Assembly (NCBI GenBank): GCA_014655195.1 | Contig: BNBH01000004.1 | Coordinates: 272,387 to 336,386, forward strand | DNA from: Streptomyces cellulosae | GTDB lineage: Bacteria; Actinomycetota; Actinomycetes; Streptomycetales; Streptomycetaceae | Direction of reading: 5' to 3' | DNA: 64,000 nucleotides | Shown here: positions 49,170-58,296 of the stretch, piece by piece | How the letters are laid out: each line of letters begins with the position of its first letter | Position numbering within the stretch: the first letter of the stretch is position 1 | Notes under the pieces: generated by a model | Seen by the model: the letters and a program-made list of their open reading frames with translations, nothing else | Database searches by the model: none | Told to the model about the DNA's origin: nothing | Made by a program: the position numbers and the translations under genes

Positions 49170-50381
49170 TCACCGCGGTGAACGTCCCCCTTCGCCACGT
49201 TCGGCCCCCGTGCCCCTGCCGCGCCGCACCGCGAACACCGTGGTGTCGTCCGAGAGATGCCCCCGGCAGTGCCTGAGCGTCCCGTCCCGCACGGCCGGCA
49301 CCAGCCGGACGGGGGCCGTCAGCCCCGGGTCGGCGGCCACCGCGCGCCGCACCTCCTCCACGACCTGGAAGAAGTGCCCCTCCCGGTCCCGGGCCTCCGT
49401 CACCCCGTCCGTCACCACCAGCAGCGTCTCGTCGACGTCCAGACGCACCCGGCGCACCGGAGGGCCGTCGGGCGCCAGGTCGCGGTAGCCGAGCGGCAGC
49501 CCCCCGGCCACCGGCAGGCGCCGCACCCCCGACGGGCCCACCGCCAGCGGGGGTTCGTGGCCGAAGACGACGGTGTCGACGGCGTCGTCCTCGTCCGCGG
49601 GGAACGAGAGCAGCACGGCCGTGGCGAACCGGTCGCCGTCCGCGCGGCCGAGGGCGGTCGTGTACTCACGGTGGCGCACCATCCGCGCCTCCAGCCGGTC
49701 CGCGACCACCGCCAGGTCCGCCTCGTGGAAACCCGCCTCGCGGAACGTGCCGAGCAGTACCGCCGCCGTCTCCACCGCGCCGAGACCCTTGCCCTGCACG
49801 TCCCCGACGAACACGCGGGTGCCGTGCGGTCCCGGCTGGATGTCGTAGAAGTCGCCGCCGACCCGCGCCTGGGCGTCGGCGGTCAGATAGACGCCCGCGT
49901 GCTCCAGGCCGCCCCAGCCCGGCGGCAGCGGCCGCAGCACGGTACGCCGCACCGTGTCGGTCACGTCCCGCATGTGCAGCGCCCGCCGCTCGCCGCGCAC
50001 CCGGACCGCGCACGCCGCGGTGGCCAGGACGCCGCCGAGGGCGACCAGGATGAAGTCGGGCAGGCCCGCCTGGAACTGGTGCGGCCAGGCGCTGTCGACG
50101 ACCGTGTACGTGCCCATCGACAGCACCGCGAACACCGCCGTGCCCCACACCCCGCACAGCGCGGCCGCGATGCCCGGCACCAGCACGATCCAGGAGATGA
50201 TCCGGAACTCGCCGGTGGTGTTGTAGTCGGCCACCGCGATCGCCACGAGCAGCAGCAGCGGAGGCACCCAGGTGACGCTGCGGCCCCCTACGCGCAGCAG
50301 CTTCTGCCGCTCCACGACGTCGCCCAGGCCGGCCGTCGGGTACGGCTCGGGCAGGGCGTGTCCTGTGGTGGCCGGACTCAC
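49170..50381 (-). CDS. Membrane SpoIIE/PP2C-type phosphatase
   Basis: 403 aa from GTG 50381. Several N-terminal membrane helices (VPPLLLLVAIAVADYN, IISWIVLVPGIAAALCGVWG, FILVALGGVLATAACAVRV), then the PP2C-type domain (~160-390). All metal-site motifs are intact: VGGDFYDIQ, VFVGDVQGKGLGAVETAAVL, LLVVTDGVTEARDREG and LSDDTTVFAVRR. It should dephosphorylate a Ser/Thr phosphoprotein such as an anti-sigma antagonist. This contrasts with the altered motifs of the protein at 18236. It lies 64 bp upstream of the degenerate caspase gene on the same strand and may share its transcript. Confidence 0.9.
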   Translation of the reverse strand: MSPATTGHALPEPYPTAGLGDVVERQKLLRVGGRSVTWVPPLLLLVAIAVADYNTTGEFRIISWIVLVPGIAAALCGVWGTAVFAVLSMGTYTVVDSAWPHQFQAGLPDFILVALGGVLATAACAVRVRGERRALHMRDVTDTVRRTVLRPLPPGWGGLEHAGVYLTADAQARVGGDFYDIQPGPHGTRVFVGDVQGKGLGAVETAAVLLGTFREAGFHEADLAVVADRLEARMVRHREYTTALGRADGDRFATAVLLSFPADEDDAVDTVVFGHEPPLAVGPSGVRRLPVAGGLPLGYRDLAPDGPPVRRVRLDVDETLLVVTDGVTEARDREGHFFQVVEEVRRAVAADPGLTAPVRLVPAVRDGTLRHCRGHLSDDTTVFAVRRGRGTGAERGEGGRSPR

Positions 50382-50512
50382 GGCCCCAGCGAAACACGCG
50401 GCCGGGGCGGCCGCATCCCCTCCCACCGGGGCTTCCTCCGGGCGATCGAGTTGCCGCGGGGGCGCGGCAGGTGTGCCCTGGATGGACGGGGGACGGAGGA
50501 AGGAGTGCTCCC

Positions 50513-50953
50513 ATGGCGCACGCGGCGCCCCGGAACCGGGGCATGATCGAACAGGGCCGCACCATCAACGTCTTCGACACCCGCACCCATCGCATGGCCC
50601 GGATCGTCCTGCCCGTCCTCGCGGCGCTGGTCTACGGCTTCTGGGCCGCGGCGAACCGCCGCTACGGCGGCCCCATCACCGGCTGGAACCTGCTGTTCGG
50701 CTTCCTCACCGCGCTCGTCTTCGCCGTCGTCCTCATCACCCTGCTCACGGTCACCCCGAAACTCCGCCGTGAGCTCCACGCCCTGGCGTGGGCGTCCTTC
50801 GCGGGCATCGCGGCCGGGTTCCTCCTCAGCCAGTCCAACACGAGCGTGCTCCGCTCCACGGCACTGGGGGTGGGCGTGATGGCGGGGACGTTCCTGATCA
50901 TGTTCTACCGCTACTACACGAAGGAGGACGCGGAGGGGCACCGCGTGGAGTGA
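50513..50953 (+). CDS. Membrane protein of unknown function
   Basis: 146 aa from ATG 50513 (GGAGGAAGGAG upstream). Four hydrophobic segments: IVLPVLAALVYGFWAAANR, NLLFGFLTALVFAVVLITLL, ALAWASFAGIAAGFLLSQSN and ALGVGVMAGTFLIMFYRYYT. The N-terminal MIEQGRTINVFDTRTHRM precedes the first helix. No motif recognised. It is divergent from the membrane phosphatase at 50381. Confidence 0.8.
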   Translation: MAHAAPRNRGMIEQGRTINVFDTRTHRMARIVLPVLAALVYGFWAAANRRYGGPITGWNLLFGFLTALVFAVVLITLLTVTPKLRRELHALAWASFAGIAAGFLLSQSNTSVLRSTALGVGVMAGTFLIMFYRYYTKEDAEGHRVE

Positions 50954-50979
50954 GGCGGTTTCCTGGCGCAGACGGCGCC

Positions 50980-51195
50980 TCTGCGGTGCGCCTCGCCCGT
51001 ACCCCCGGCTCAGGGGGTGCCCCGCACGGTCGTACACCGGGTGCGGCCCGAGGGGGCCTGGTCGCGCAGTTCCCCGCGCCCCTGCCGTCTGCGGTGCGCC
51101 TCGCCCGTACCACCGGCTCAGGGGGTGCCCCGCATGGTCGTACGCCGGGTGCAGCCCGGGGGAGCCTGGTCGCGCAGTTCCCCGCGCCCCCGTTC
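50980..51195. repeat. 108-bp tandem duplication containing a dispersed Streptomyces element
   Basis: Two adjacent copies (50980-51087 and 51088-51195) start TCTGCGGTGCGCCTCGCCCG and differ at only a handful of positions. Each ends with TGGTCGCGCAGTTCCCCGCG followed by C-rich sequence; the reverse complement is the GGGGCGCGGGGAACTGCGCG element that recurs between genes in Streptomyces. A related single copy lies at 52171-52205. The repeat is intergenic. Confidence 0.85.
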
Positions 51196-51243
51196 GGGCG
51201 TGCACCGCTCGCGCCCGCGCAGGCGCGCCTGTTGCCTGAAGAC

Positions 51244-52155
51244 GTGGGTTCGCAAAGTGGGTCACGGAATGCGGTCGCGGCGGTGTGCGTCGCCGTCGCC
51301 TGCCTCCTCGTCCCCCTCGCCGTCCTCGCCACCTGGGCCACGTACGGTCTCGCCGACACCGGAAGGTACGTCCGCACCATCACCCCGCTGGCAGGCGACC
51401 CCTCCGTCCGCGAGGCCGTCGCCACCACCGTCGCCGACGAGGTCGTACAGGAACTGGAGACCCGGACCACGGCCGACGCCGCCGTCACCCCCTTCGTACG
51501 GGACGCCATCGACTCGTTCACCCGTACGGACGCATTCCGCACCGCCTGGGAGGCCGGCAACCGCGCCCTCCACGACGCGGTCCTGCACGCCCTCCGTGAC
51601 AACGCCACCGGCCCCGTCACCCTCGACCTCGCCCCCGTCACCACGCAGGTGAAACAGCGGCTCGAAGCCGACAACATGCCCTACGCCCACCGCATCCCCG
51701 TGCAACACACCCAGATCCCCGTGCTCCCGGCCGAGGAGGTGGCCGGGCTGCGCCAGGGTTACCGCCTGCTCGACGCCGCCGCCCTCTGGCTGCCCCTCAC
51801 CGCCGGCGCCCTCGCCGTGACCGGTGTCGCGGTCGCCGCATCACGCCGCCGGACGATCACCGCGGCCGGTCTCGGCACCGCGCTGGGTGGCGCGCTGCTC
51901 GCCGTGGCGGTCGCGGTCGGCCGCCGGCTGACCCTGGCCGACCTCCCGGACGACGTCCACCGCGCGGCGGCCGGCGCGGTCTACGACGCCCTCACGGCGG
52001 CGCTGCGCACGGCGTCCTGGGTGCTCGTCGCCGTGGGCGCAGGGGTGGCCCTGGCCTGCTGGCTGACCGGCCGACTCACCCTCCGCCGCAGCCGCCCCAC
52101 ACCCGCCCCGCCCACCGCGGCACCCGCCCCGGCAACCGCGGCGAACCGGGGCTAG
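51244..52155 (+). CDS. Three-helix membrane protein with large extracytoplasmic domain
   Basis: 303 aa from GTG 51244 (start uncertain; GTG 51283 is an alternative). Membrane segments: AVCVAVACLLVPLAVLATWA near the N-terminus and, near the C-terminus, WLPLTAGALAVTGVAVAAS, GLGTALGGALLAVAVAVG and ASWVLVAVGAGVALACWLTG. Between them ~150 residues face outside: RYVRTITPLAGDPSVREAVA, TTVADEVVQELETRTTADAA, FTRTDAFRTAWEAGNRALHD. The VR-TI-PLA-DPxVR-AVA pattern is a recurring one in actinobacterial integral membrane proteins of unknown role. It begins directly after the 108-bp repeat. Confidence 0.8.
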   Translation: MGSQSGSRNAVAAVCVAVACLLVPLAVLATWATYGLADTGRYVRTITPLAGDPSVREAVATTVADEVVQELETRTTADAAVTPFVRDAIDSFTRTDAFRTAWEAGNRALHDAVLHALRDNATGPVTLDLAPVTTQVKQRLEADNMPYAHRIPVQHTQIPVLPAEEVAGLRQGYRLLDAAALWLPLTAGALAVTGVAVAASRRRTITAAGLGTALGGALLAVAVAVGRRLTLADLPDDVHRAAAGAVYDALTAALRTASWVLVAVGAGVALACWLTGRLTLRRSRPTPAPPTAAPAPATAANRG

Positions 52156-52170
52156 GCACACCGCGAGGTG

Positions 52171-52205
52171 CCGCGCCCCAAGGGGCGCGGGGAACTGCGC
52201 GGCCG
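52171..52205. repeat. Copy of the GGGGCGCGGGGAACTGCGCG element with hairpin
   Basis: CCGCGCCCC-AA-GGGGCGCGG (52171-52190) forms a 9-bp hairpin, continued by GGAACTGCGCGGCC. It is 16 bases after the stop of the membrane protein and may act as terminator. The same element, opposite orientation, is in the tandem repeats at 50980-51195. Confidence 0.75.
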
Positions 52206-52301
52206 GCCCCGACGGACCGCACCGTGACCGACCGGGAAAGGCGGTGCGGGCCGCCCCCGCGACAGGGGACGGCCCGCACCGGACGGGACCCGCGGAGCGG
52301 A

Positions 52302-52982
52302 TCAGCGGCCGGACTTCTCCAGCGCCTTCTCCGCCTTGTCGAGCGCCGCCGCGAAGCCGTTGGCCCACAGCTGGTTCACCCGCGACCGCTCCGCCGAGTT
52401 CGGGTAGGCGTTGGTGCAGGACGGGCCGGGGCCGCCGCCGGACATCAGCTCGCTGCACGGACCGGAGTAGTTGTCCGGCAGCCCCAGCACGTGACCGGTC
52501 TCGTGCGCGGTGACCCGCGTCGAGTTGTAGGTCTGGTTCTGGGCGTAGTCGAGGAAGATGTAGCCGCTGCCGTGGCCGTCGGTCGACGCGTACGAACCAC
52601 GCGAGTCGTTGCCCTCGTAGTACGCGAAGTCGGCGCCGGAGGTGCCCGCCTGCAGTCTCACGTTGGAGACCGAGCTGTTCCAGATCGAGGCGCTCTGGGC
52701 TATCTGGCTCGCGAACGTCGGCGCCTGGGAGGCGTTGTAGACGACGGTGACGGCGGCGGCGCCGGTGGGGTCGGCGGCGCGCTTCTCGGCGACGGACTTC
52801 AGCACGGCCTCGAAGAACGCGCGGTTGGCCGCGGCCTCCTCGGACGAACCGGCGTACGCGGCGTACGAGTCGGCGGGGGCGAGGGGGGCCTCGGCGGCGC
52901 CGGCCGGGGCGGCGCCCAGACCGAGCGCGGTCAGGCTCAGACCGGCCGCGGACAGCACGGACAGGGGCATGCGCAGGCGCAT
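52302..52982 (-). CDS. snpA: Snapalysin (small neutral protease, M7 metalloprotease)
   Basis: 226 aa from ATG 52982. Signal peptide ([20 protein letters not shown], ending AAPAGAA), short propeptide, and mature M7 domain beginning near [20 protein letters not shown]. The zinc motif [11 protein letters not shown] (HExxHxxGxxD) is diagnostic of snapalysin, which uses an Asp as third ligand. Cys in GPCSEL and SCTNAYPN form the single disulfide. It cleaves milk proteins on the P1' side of aromatic residues. Divergent from a LysR gene, as in the snpA/mprA loci of S. lividans and S. coelicolor. Confidence 0.96.
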   Translation of the reverse strand: MRLRMPLSVLSAAGLSLTALGLGAAPAGAAEAPLAPADSYAAYAGSSEEAAANRAFFEAVLKSVAEKRAADPTGAAAVTVVYNASQAPTFASQIAQSASIWNSSVSNVRLQAGTSGADFAYYEGNDSRGSYASTDGHGSGYIFLDYAQNQTYNSTRVTAHETGHVLGLPDNYSGPCSELMSGGGPGPSCTNAYPNSAERSRVNQLWANGFAAALDKAEKALEKSGR

Positions 52983-53205
52983 GGATGACTCCTTAGGTGG
53001 GGGGTGAGTCACGTCACCGGTGAGTGTCCGCGCCTGTGCGGCGGCTGTGATGATGGCAACCGGTGATAGGACCGGGCTATCGCCCCGCTCCAGCCATGTG
53101 CCGCACGCCTCCCGGATCCAGGTGTCGCAGACGCCCGACTACGCCTGCACAGGCGTGGTTTGGGTGTCTGGTGAAACCTGAACTTCCCGCTTACCCTCCC
53201 AGGAC
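52983..53205. promoter_or_regulatory. Divergent snpA/lysR regulatory region
   Basis: 223 bp between divergent starts. It contains candidate half-sites (CAGGTGTCGCAGACGCCC, GCCTGCACAGGCGTGG) near the LysR start, and a LysR activator of snapalysin is known to act from this position in related species. The exact operator is not resolved. Confidence 0.55.
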
Positions 53206-54129
53206 ATGGAGCTTGAGGTCCGGCACCTCAGGGCGCTGTGCGCGATCGCCGACACGGGCAGTCTGCACCGGGCCGCACGCCAGCTCGGCGTGGCCCAGCC
53301 CTCGTTGAGCACGCAGCTGCGGCGCATCGAACAGGAGCTGGGCGGTGCCCTGTTCGTCCGTGCGCGCACGGGCTGCCGTCCCACCCCACTGGGCCGGCTG
53401 GTGCTCGGCCGCGCCCGTCCGCTCGTCACGGAGCTGCGTTCCCTGGTCACCGAGGCCCGCGCCGCCGCGCTCGGCGGCAGCCGGCTGCGCATCGGCTCCA
53501 CCGCGAGCCGCGCGCTCGCCGGCTGGCTGCGCCGTCTGCGCCGGCACTGGCAGGAACCCACCCTGCACATGGACGTCTCCGCCAACGCCCTGCTGCGCAT
53601 GGTCGCCGACGGCCAGCTCGACGTGGCGTTCGTGCACGAGGTGGAGGGCTGCCCGCTGCGCGTCCCGGACGGGCTGCGCACCCGCGTCCTCATCGCCCGC
53701 GAACCGCAGTTCGTGTCCCTGCCCGCCGACCATCCGGCCGCGGCCCGCCCGGTCGTCCACCTCACCGACCTGGCCCACGACCGCTGGATGATCGACCCGG
53801 CGGTCGACGGCGAATGGGACGCGGTACGGCGGATGCTGCGCGAGGCGGGGATCGACCCGCCCGTGCTGCACGGCGACTACCACACGGCCGCGTCCCTGGT
53901 CGCGATCGGCGAGGTCGTCACCGTCTGCCAGCCGACCTCCCCCTCCCGCCCCGACACGGCCGTCCGCCGCATCGCCGGCGACCCGCTGGGCGTACGGCTG
54001 CTGCTGGCGGCGCGTACGGACACGGAACTGGAGGGCGTGTACCCGCACCTGGCGGACGCCTACCAGGAGGTCGCCCGGCAGGCGCCCGCGTACCGGGAGT
54101 GGCTGGAGGAGCTGGTGCCGGGGGCCTGA
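53206..54129 (+). CDS. LysR-family activator of the snapalysin gene (SnpR/MprR-like)
   Basis: 307 aa. HTH at residues 1-62 (MELEVRHLRALCAIADTGSL, HRAARQLGVAQPSLSTQLRR, IEQELGGALFVRARTG). Substrate-binding-type effector domain after ~90 (LRIGSTASRALAGWLRRLRR, FVHEVEGCPLRVPDGLRTRV, HLTDLAHDRWMIDPAVDGEW). It is divergent from snpA, and in S. lividans and S. coelicolor the equivalent LysR gene activates the protease gene. Its coinducer is unknown. Confidence 0.92.
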   Translation: MELEVRHLRALCAIADTGSLHRAARQLGVAQPSLSTQLRRIEQELGGALFVRARTGCRPTPLGRLVLGRARPLVTELRSLVTEARAAALGGSRLRIGSTASRALAGWLRRLRRHWQEPTLHMDVSANALLRMVADGQLDVAFVHEVEGCPLRVPDGLRTRVLIAREPQFVSLPADHPAAARPVVHLTDLAHDRWMIDPAVDGEWDAVRRMLREAGIDPPVLHGDYHTAASLVAIGEVVTVCQPTSPSRPDTAVRRIAGDPLGVRLLLAARTDTELEGVYPHLADAYQEVARQAPAYREWLEELVPGA

Positions 54130-54154
54130 GCACCCCGGCGTCCCCCGCCCCGCC

Positions 54155-56224
54155 TCAGACGCCGATGTCGCGCCCGTCCGCGCGCCACACCGCGACGACC
54201 GCCGGACGGACGTACGAGCCGGGACCGTCGGGCCAGGTGCTGGCGGGACGCGCCACGGTCGCCCCGTCCACCTCGCCCGGGTGCTGCACGGCCACCAGCA
54301 CCCGACGGTCCTGGACGACGGGACCGCAGGTCTCGGCGCCCGTGGGCACGGTCAGGAACTGCTTCAGCTCACCGCGCCGCTCCCCGCGCGTGGCGACGCC
54401 GAAGAGGCCGTCGTGGGAGCCGAGGGCGCTGCCGTCGGTGGAGATCCACAGGTTGCCGTGGGTGTCGAAGGCGACGTTGTCCGGGCAGGAGATGGGGCTC
54501 ACGGCGTCCTTCGGGAAGCCGGCGAAGTACGTCGCCGGGTCCTGCGGGTCGCCCGCGACGAGGAACAGCGACCAGGCGAAGCGGGTGCTCTCCGGCCGGT
54601 TGAGGCGCTCGGTCAGCTCCAGGACGTGGCCGTGCTTGTTGCCGTGGCGCGGGTTGGCCTCGTCCGCCTTGGGGTGGGAGCCCACCCCCCGGTTGGAGTT
54701 GTTGGTGAGCGCGACGTACACCTTGCCGGTGACGGGGTTCGGCTCGATGTCCTCGGGCCGGTCCATCTTGGTGGCGCCGGCCTTGTCGCCCGCGAGCCGC
54801 GTGAAGACGAAGACCTCCTCGGCGGTCATGCCCTCCACGTGCGAGACGGCGCCGTGCGCGGTGGCGGTGGCCAGCGGGATCCACTCGCCGCTCCCGTCGA
54901 ACTCGCCGTCGTTCGGCAGCTTGCCGGTGCCGTCGATGTCGTCGGCGGGGGAGTCACCGGTGAGCTTGGCGACGTAGAGGGTGCCTTCGTCGAGCAGCGA
55001 CAGGTTGTGCTCGCGCACGGCGCGGCCGCTGCCGTGCCGCATCCGCTTGCTGCTCACGAACTTGTAGAAGTAGTCGAACCGCTCGTCGTCGCCCGAGTAG
55101 ACGACCGGCCGCCCGTCGTGCGTCAGCCGCACGGTCGCCGCCTCGTGCTTGAACCGGCCGAGCGCGGTGTGCTTGCGGGGCGTGGAGTCCGGGTCGTACG
55201 GGTCGAGTTCGACGACCCAGCCGAAGCGGTGCACCTCGTTGGGCTCCTGGGCGAGGTCGAACCGCTTGTCGAACCGCTCCCACTTGCGCTCCGTCGCGCC
55301 GGTGCCGATCCCGTACCGCTTGTCGGTGGCCCTGCCGCCGTTCGCGAAGTACTGGTTGAAGTTCTCCTCGCCGTGCAGGGTGGTGCCCCACGGGGTGGTG
55401 CCGCCGGAGCAGTTGTTGAGGGTGCCGAGCACACGGGTGCCGGTCGGGTCGGCGGACGTCTTCACCAGGTCGGACCCGGCGACGGGCCCGGTGAGGCGGA
55501 ATTCGGAGGTGGCGGTGAGCCGCCGGTTGAGGTGGTGCCGTCCGACGGCGGTGAGCCGGCCGCTCCGGTGCTCCTCCTCCACCGCGACGACGGCGAGTCC
55601 GTGCGCGGCCCAGGCGATCTCCACCTGCTCTCGGGTCGGGTTCTCCGGGTCGTAGTCCCGGAACATCAGGATCTCGTCGGTGTACTCGTGGTTGGCGACC
55701 AGCAACTGCCGGTTCCGCTCGCCCTTCAGGGGCAGCAGAGCCAGGAAGTCGCAGTTGTACCCGAACTGTCCGGCCTGCGCCTTCGCGCTCTGACGTTCCG
55801 GGTCGAAGGCGGGCGCGCCGCGCAGGATGGGCTCGCCCCACCGGATGACGACGTTCTGCCGGTAGCCGTCCGGCACGGTGACGGCGTCACGGGTGTTGGG
55901 CGGGACGGGGGTGAAGCGGAGGCCGCGCGCGCCCTTCTGCGGCCGCGGGCCCCGTTTCGCGGCGGCGGCCGCTTCCGCCTCCGGCGCGGCGGCGAGGCCG
56001 GCCGAACCGGCGCCCGCCGCCGCGACGGTGACGACGGCGGCGGCGCGCATCATCGAACGGCGGCTGAGGGCGCCGGCGACGACGTCGCCGACGTACTCGT
56101 TGTCGCTGGTGTTGGGCACCTCGTGGAAGCAGGCGTCACCACACCGGAAACGACAGGTCAGGGCGGACCGGCCGCCGGGGTGCGAACCGGACGGCGTTCC
56201 GATCAACGGCAGCAGCTTGCGCAC
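54155..56224 (-). CDS. phoX: PhoX-family alkaline phosphatase (Tat-exported)
   Basis: 689 aa from GTG 56224 (AAGGAGAG upstream). A long N-region (MRKLLPLIG...) precedes the Tat motif SRRSMMRAA and hydrophobic AVVTVAAAGAGSAGLAAAP, as usual for PhoX. The mature protein is the DUF839 calcium/iron-dependent phosphatase: GEPILRGAPAFDPERQSAKA, FGYNCDFLALLPL, LNNCSGGTTPWGTTLHGEEN, DRPEDIEPNPVTGKVYVALT, CPDNVAFDTHGNLWISTDGS. It releases phosphate from organic esters outside the cell. A PHO box ~75 bp upstream indicates PhoP control. Confidence 0.92.
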   Translation of the reverse strand: MRKLLPLIGTPSGSHPGGRSALTCRFRCGDACFHEVPNTSDNEYVGDVVAGALSRRSMMRAAAVVTVAAAGAGSAGLAAAPEAEAAAAAKRGPRPQKGARGLRFTPVPPNTRDAVTVPDGYRQNVVIRWGEPILRGAPAFDPERQSAKAQAGQFGYNCDFLALLPLKGERNRQLLVANHEYTDEILMFRDYDPENPTREQVEIAWAAHGLAVVAVEEEHRSGRLTAVGRHHLNRRLTATSEFRLTGPVAGSDLVKTSADPTGTRVLGTLNNCSGGTTPWGTTLHGEENFNQYFANGGRATDKRYGIGTGATERKWERFDKRFDLAQEPNEVHRFGWVVELDPYDPDSTPRKHTALGRFKHEAATVRLTHDGRPVVYSGDDERFDYFYKFVSSKRMRHGSGRAVREHNLSLLDEGTLYVAKLTGDSPADDIDGTGKLPNDGEFDGSGEWIPLATATAHGAVSHVEGMTAEEVFVFTRLAGDKAGATKMDRPEDIEPNPVTGKVYVALTNNSNRGVGSHPKADEANPRHGNKHGHVLELTERLNRPESTRFAWSLFLVAGDPQDPATYFAGFPKDAVSPISCPDNVAFDTHGNLWISTDGSALGSHDGLFGVATRGERRGELKQFLTVPTGAETCGPVVQDRRVLVAVQHPGEVDGATVARPASTWPDGPGSYVRPAVVAVWRADGRDIGV

Positions 56225-56297
56225 GTGTTCTCTCCTTGGCGTGCCCGTGGTGTCAGCGCGACCGTAGGAGCCCACGGGTGCGGTGACCGGGCGCGGG

Positions 56298-56315
56298 AGT
56301 GAACGGCGGGTGAAC
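56298..56315 (-). promoter_or_regulatory. PHO box upstream of phoX
   Basis: Read leftwards, GTTCACC-CGCC-GTTCACT: two 7-bp direct repeat units with an 11-bp period, matching the streptomycete PhoP consensus GTTCACC. It lies ~75 bp upstream of the GTG start, suitable for activation under phosphate limitation. Confidence 0.85.
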
Positions 56316-56500
56316 CCGGAACGGCATCCCGGGCGTACGCCGGAGCGGAACGTCGACCCCACACCGGCCGGATCACGCCCTTGACAGATACGATCCCGCA
56401 CATCCCACCCTGCCCAAGATCGCCCCCAAGGGCCGCTAACCTTACGTGTCCGTCCTGGCCAGGGTTTGACGGGCATCAACTCACGCGAAGGGGTGCGCAC

Positions 56501-58276
56501 ATGGGCATTCTCACTCTCCTGCGGAACGCGTTCGGCCGGTCACGGAAAGCGAGGTCCGCAGAAGCGGAGGGTGCGGCGCCGGCCGCCGAGACGACGGAAA
56601 CGGCCGCCCCGACGACGCCCGACCCGTCCGCGACGGCGACGGTCCCGGAACAACGCGAAAGCGACGAACACGACCTGGTGAGGTCGGCCTTCGACAAGGT
56701 GGAGGTCCCCCGGCCCGCCGAGTCGTCGGAGACGAAGCCGACGGCGTCGGAGCCGGTTCCGACGCCGGAGGCGGAGACGGCTCCTGCCGAGGCGGAGGCG
56801 CCCGAGGCAGAAGCGACGCCCGCAGCCCCGGAGCCGGCTCCGACGCGCGAGGCCGAGGCAACCCCCGAGCCGGAGACGGCCCCCGCCGGGCCGGAGGCGC
56901 CTGAGGCGGAAGCGGTGCCCGCGGCCCCGGAGCCGACGGCTGAGTCGAAGCCCGAGCCCACCACCCCGGAGCCGGCCCCGGCGCCTGAGGCCGAGGCAAC
57001 CCCCGAGTCGGAGGCGCCCGAGGCCGAGACGGAGCCGAAGGCCGAAGAGCCCGAGACCGACCCGGCCCCCGCACCGGAGCCGACACCCGAGGCGACTCCG
57101 GAGCCGGACGCCGAGGCCAAGCCGGAACCGACCCCGGAACCGGAGGCAGCCGCAGAGCCCGAGCCCAAGGCCGAGGCGCCCGCCACTCCGAAGGCCGAGG
57201 CCGAGCCCGAAGCGGAGCAGGAGGCGAAGCCGGAACCGGCCCCGGAGCCCGAGGCCGCGGCCAAGCCGGAGCCCGAGCCGGAAGCGACTCCCGAGCCGAA
57301 GGCCGCTGCCGAGCCCGAGCCTGAGGCCGCGGCAACCGCCGAGCCCAAGCCGGAGGCGAATCCCGAGCCGGAGGCCGAGGCGGAGCCGGATGCGTCCTCC
57401 GGGGCCGAGACGGAGTCGGATGCGGCCGCCGAGGCCGAGGCGGCTGCCGAGCCGGAGGCGAAGGCGGAAACCGCGCCGTCGCCGGAGGCGACTCCCGCGG
57501 ACGCCGACGGCGAGCAGGCCCCACAGGGGCCACCCGCACCCGACAACGAGACCCGCACGGGTGGTCCGGGTGGGAACGAGAAGGCGGCCGAAGGCGAAGC
57601 CGAGGCCGAAACACCCCCCGCCCCGGCAACCCCGGCCTCCGCCCTCCGCGACACCACCCTCACCACCGCCTACAAGGCAGCCGGCACCGTCCTCGCGGAC
57701 AACAACCTCACCGGCGCCCGCGCCAAGATCCACCTCGTCCTCGACCGCTCCGCGTCCATGCGCCCGTACTACAAGGACGGTTCCGCCCAGGCCCTCGCCG
57801 AGCAGACCCTCGCCCTGGCCGCGCACCTGGACCCCGAGGCCACCCTTCACGTGACCTTCTTCTCCACCGAGCTGGACGGCACGGGCGAGCTGACCCTCAC
57901 CGACCACGAGAACAAGATCGACGAGCTGCACGCGGGCCTCGGCCGCATGGGCCGTACCAGCTACCACGCGGCCGTCGAGGCCGTCCTCGAGCAGCACGCC
58001 AAGGAACCCGCCGGCACCCCCGCCCTGGTGATCTTCCAGACGGACGGCGCCCCCGACGCCAAGACCCCGGCCACCAAGGCCCTCACCGACGCGGCGAAGA
58101 ACCACCCCGACGTGTTCTTCTCCTTCGTCGCCTTCGGCGAGCACGACAACAAGGCGTTCGACTACCTCCGCAAGCTCAAGACGGACAACACGTCCTTCTT
58201 CCACGCGGGCCCGACGCCGCGCGAGCTCACGGACAAGGAGCTGTACGAGGGCGTACTGGCGAACTGGCGCCCGTAG
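56501..58276 (+). CDS. Pro/Glu-rich protein with C-terminal TerF-type vWA domain
   Basis: 591 aa from ATG 56501. After a short basic N-terminus (MGILTLLRNAFGRSRKARS), residues ~50-375 are a highly repetitive Ala/Pro/Glu linker (EPEPEATPEPKAAAEPEPE type), negatively charged and surely unfolded. The last ~200 residues are a vWA domain as in TerF/TerY: KIHLVLDRSASMRPYYKDGS (MIDAS), YHAAVEAVLEQHAKEPAGTP, FQTDGAPDAKTP, FFSFVAFGEHDNKAFDYLRK. Related vWA proteins belong to the Ter stress system. No signal peptide, so cytoplasmic. DNA of the linker is repetitive and may vary in length. Confidence 0.88.
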   Translation: MGILTLLRNAFGRSRKARSAEAEGAAPAAETTETAAPTTPDPSATATVPEQRESDEHDLVRSAFDKVEVPRPAESSETKPTASEPVPTPEAETAPAEAEAPEAEATPAAPEPAPTREAEATPEPETAPAGPEAPEAEAVPAAPEPTAESKPEPTTPEPAPAPEAEATPESEAPEAETEPKAEEPETDPAPAPEPTPEATPEPDAEAKPEPTPEPEAAAEPEPKAEAPATPKAEAEPEAEQEAKPEPAPEPEAAAKPEPEPEATPEPKAAAEPEPEAAATAEPKPEANPEPEAEAEPDASSGAETESDAAAEAEAAAEPEAKAETAPSPEATPADADGEQAPQGPPAPDNETRTGGPGGNEKAAEGEAEAETPPAPATPASALRDTTLTTAYKAAGTVLADNNLTGARAKIHLVLDRSASMRPYYKDGSAQALAEQTLALAAHLDPEATLHVTFFSTELDGTGELTLTDHENKIDELHAGLGRMGRTSYHAAVEAVLEQHAKEPAGTPALVIFQTDGAPDAKTPATKALTDAAKNHPDVFFSFVAFGEHDNKAFDYLRKLKTDNTSFFHAGPTPRELTDKELYEGVLANWRP

Positions 58277-58296
58277 GAATCACCACGCTCGCCACC

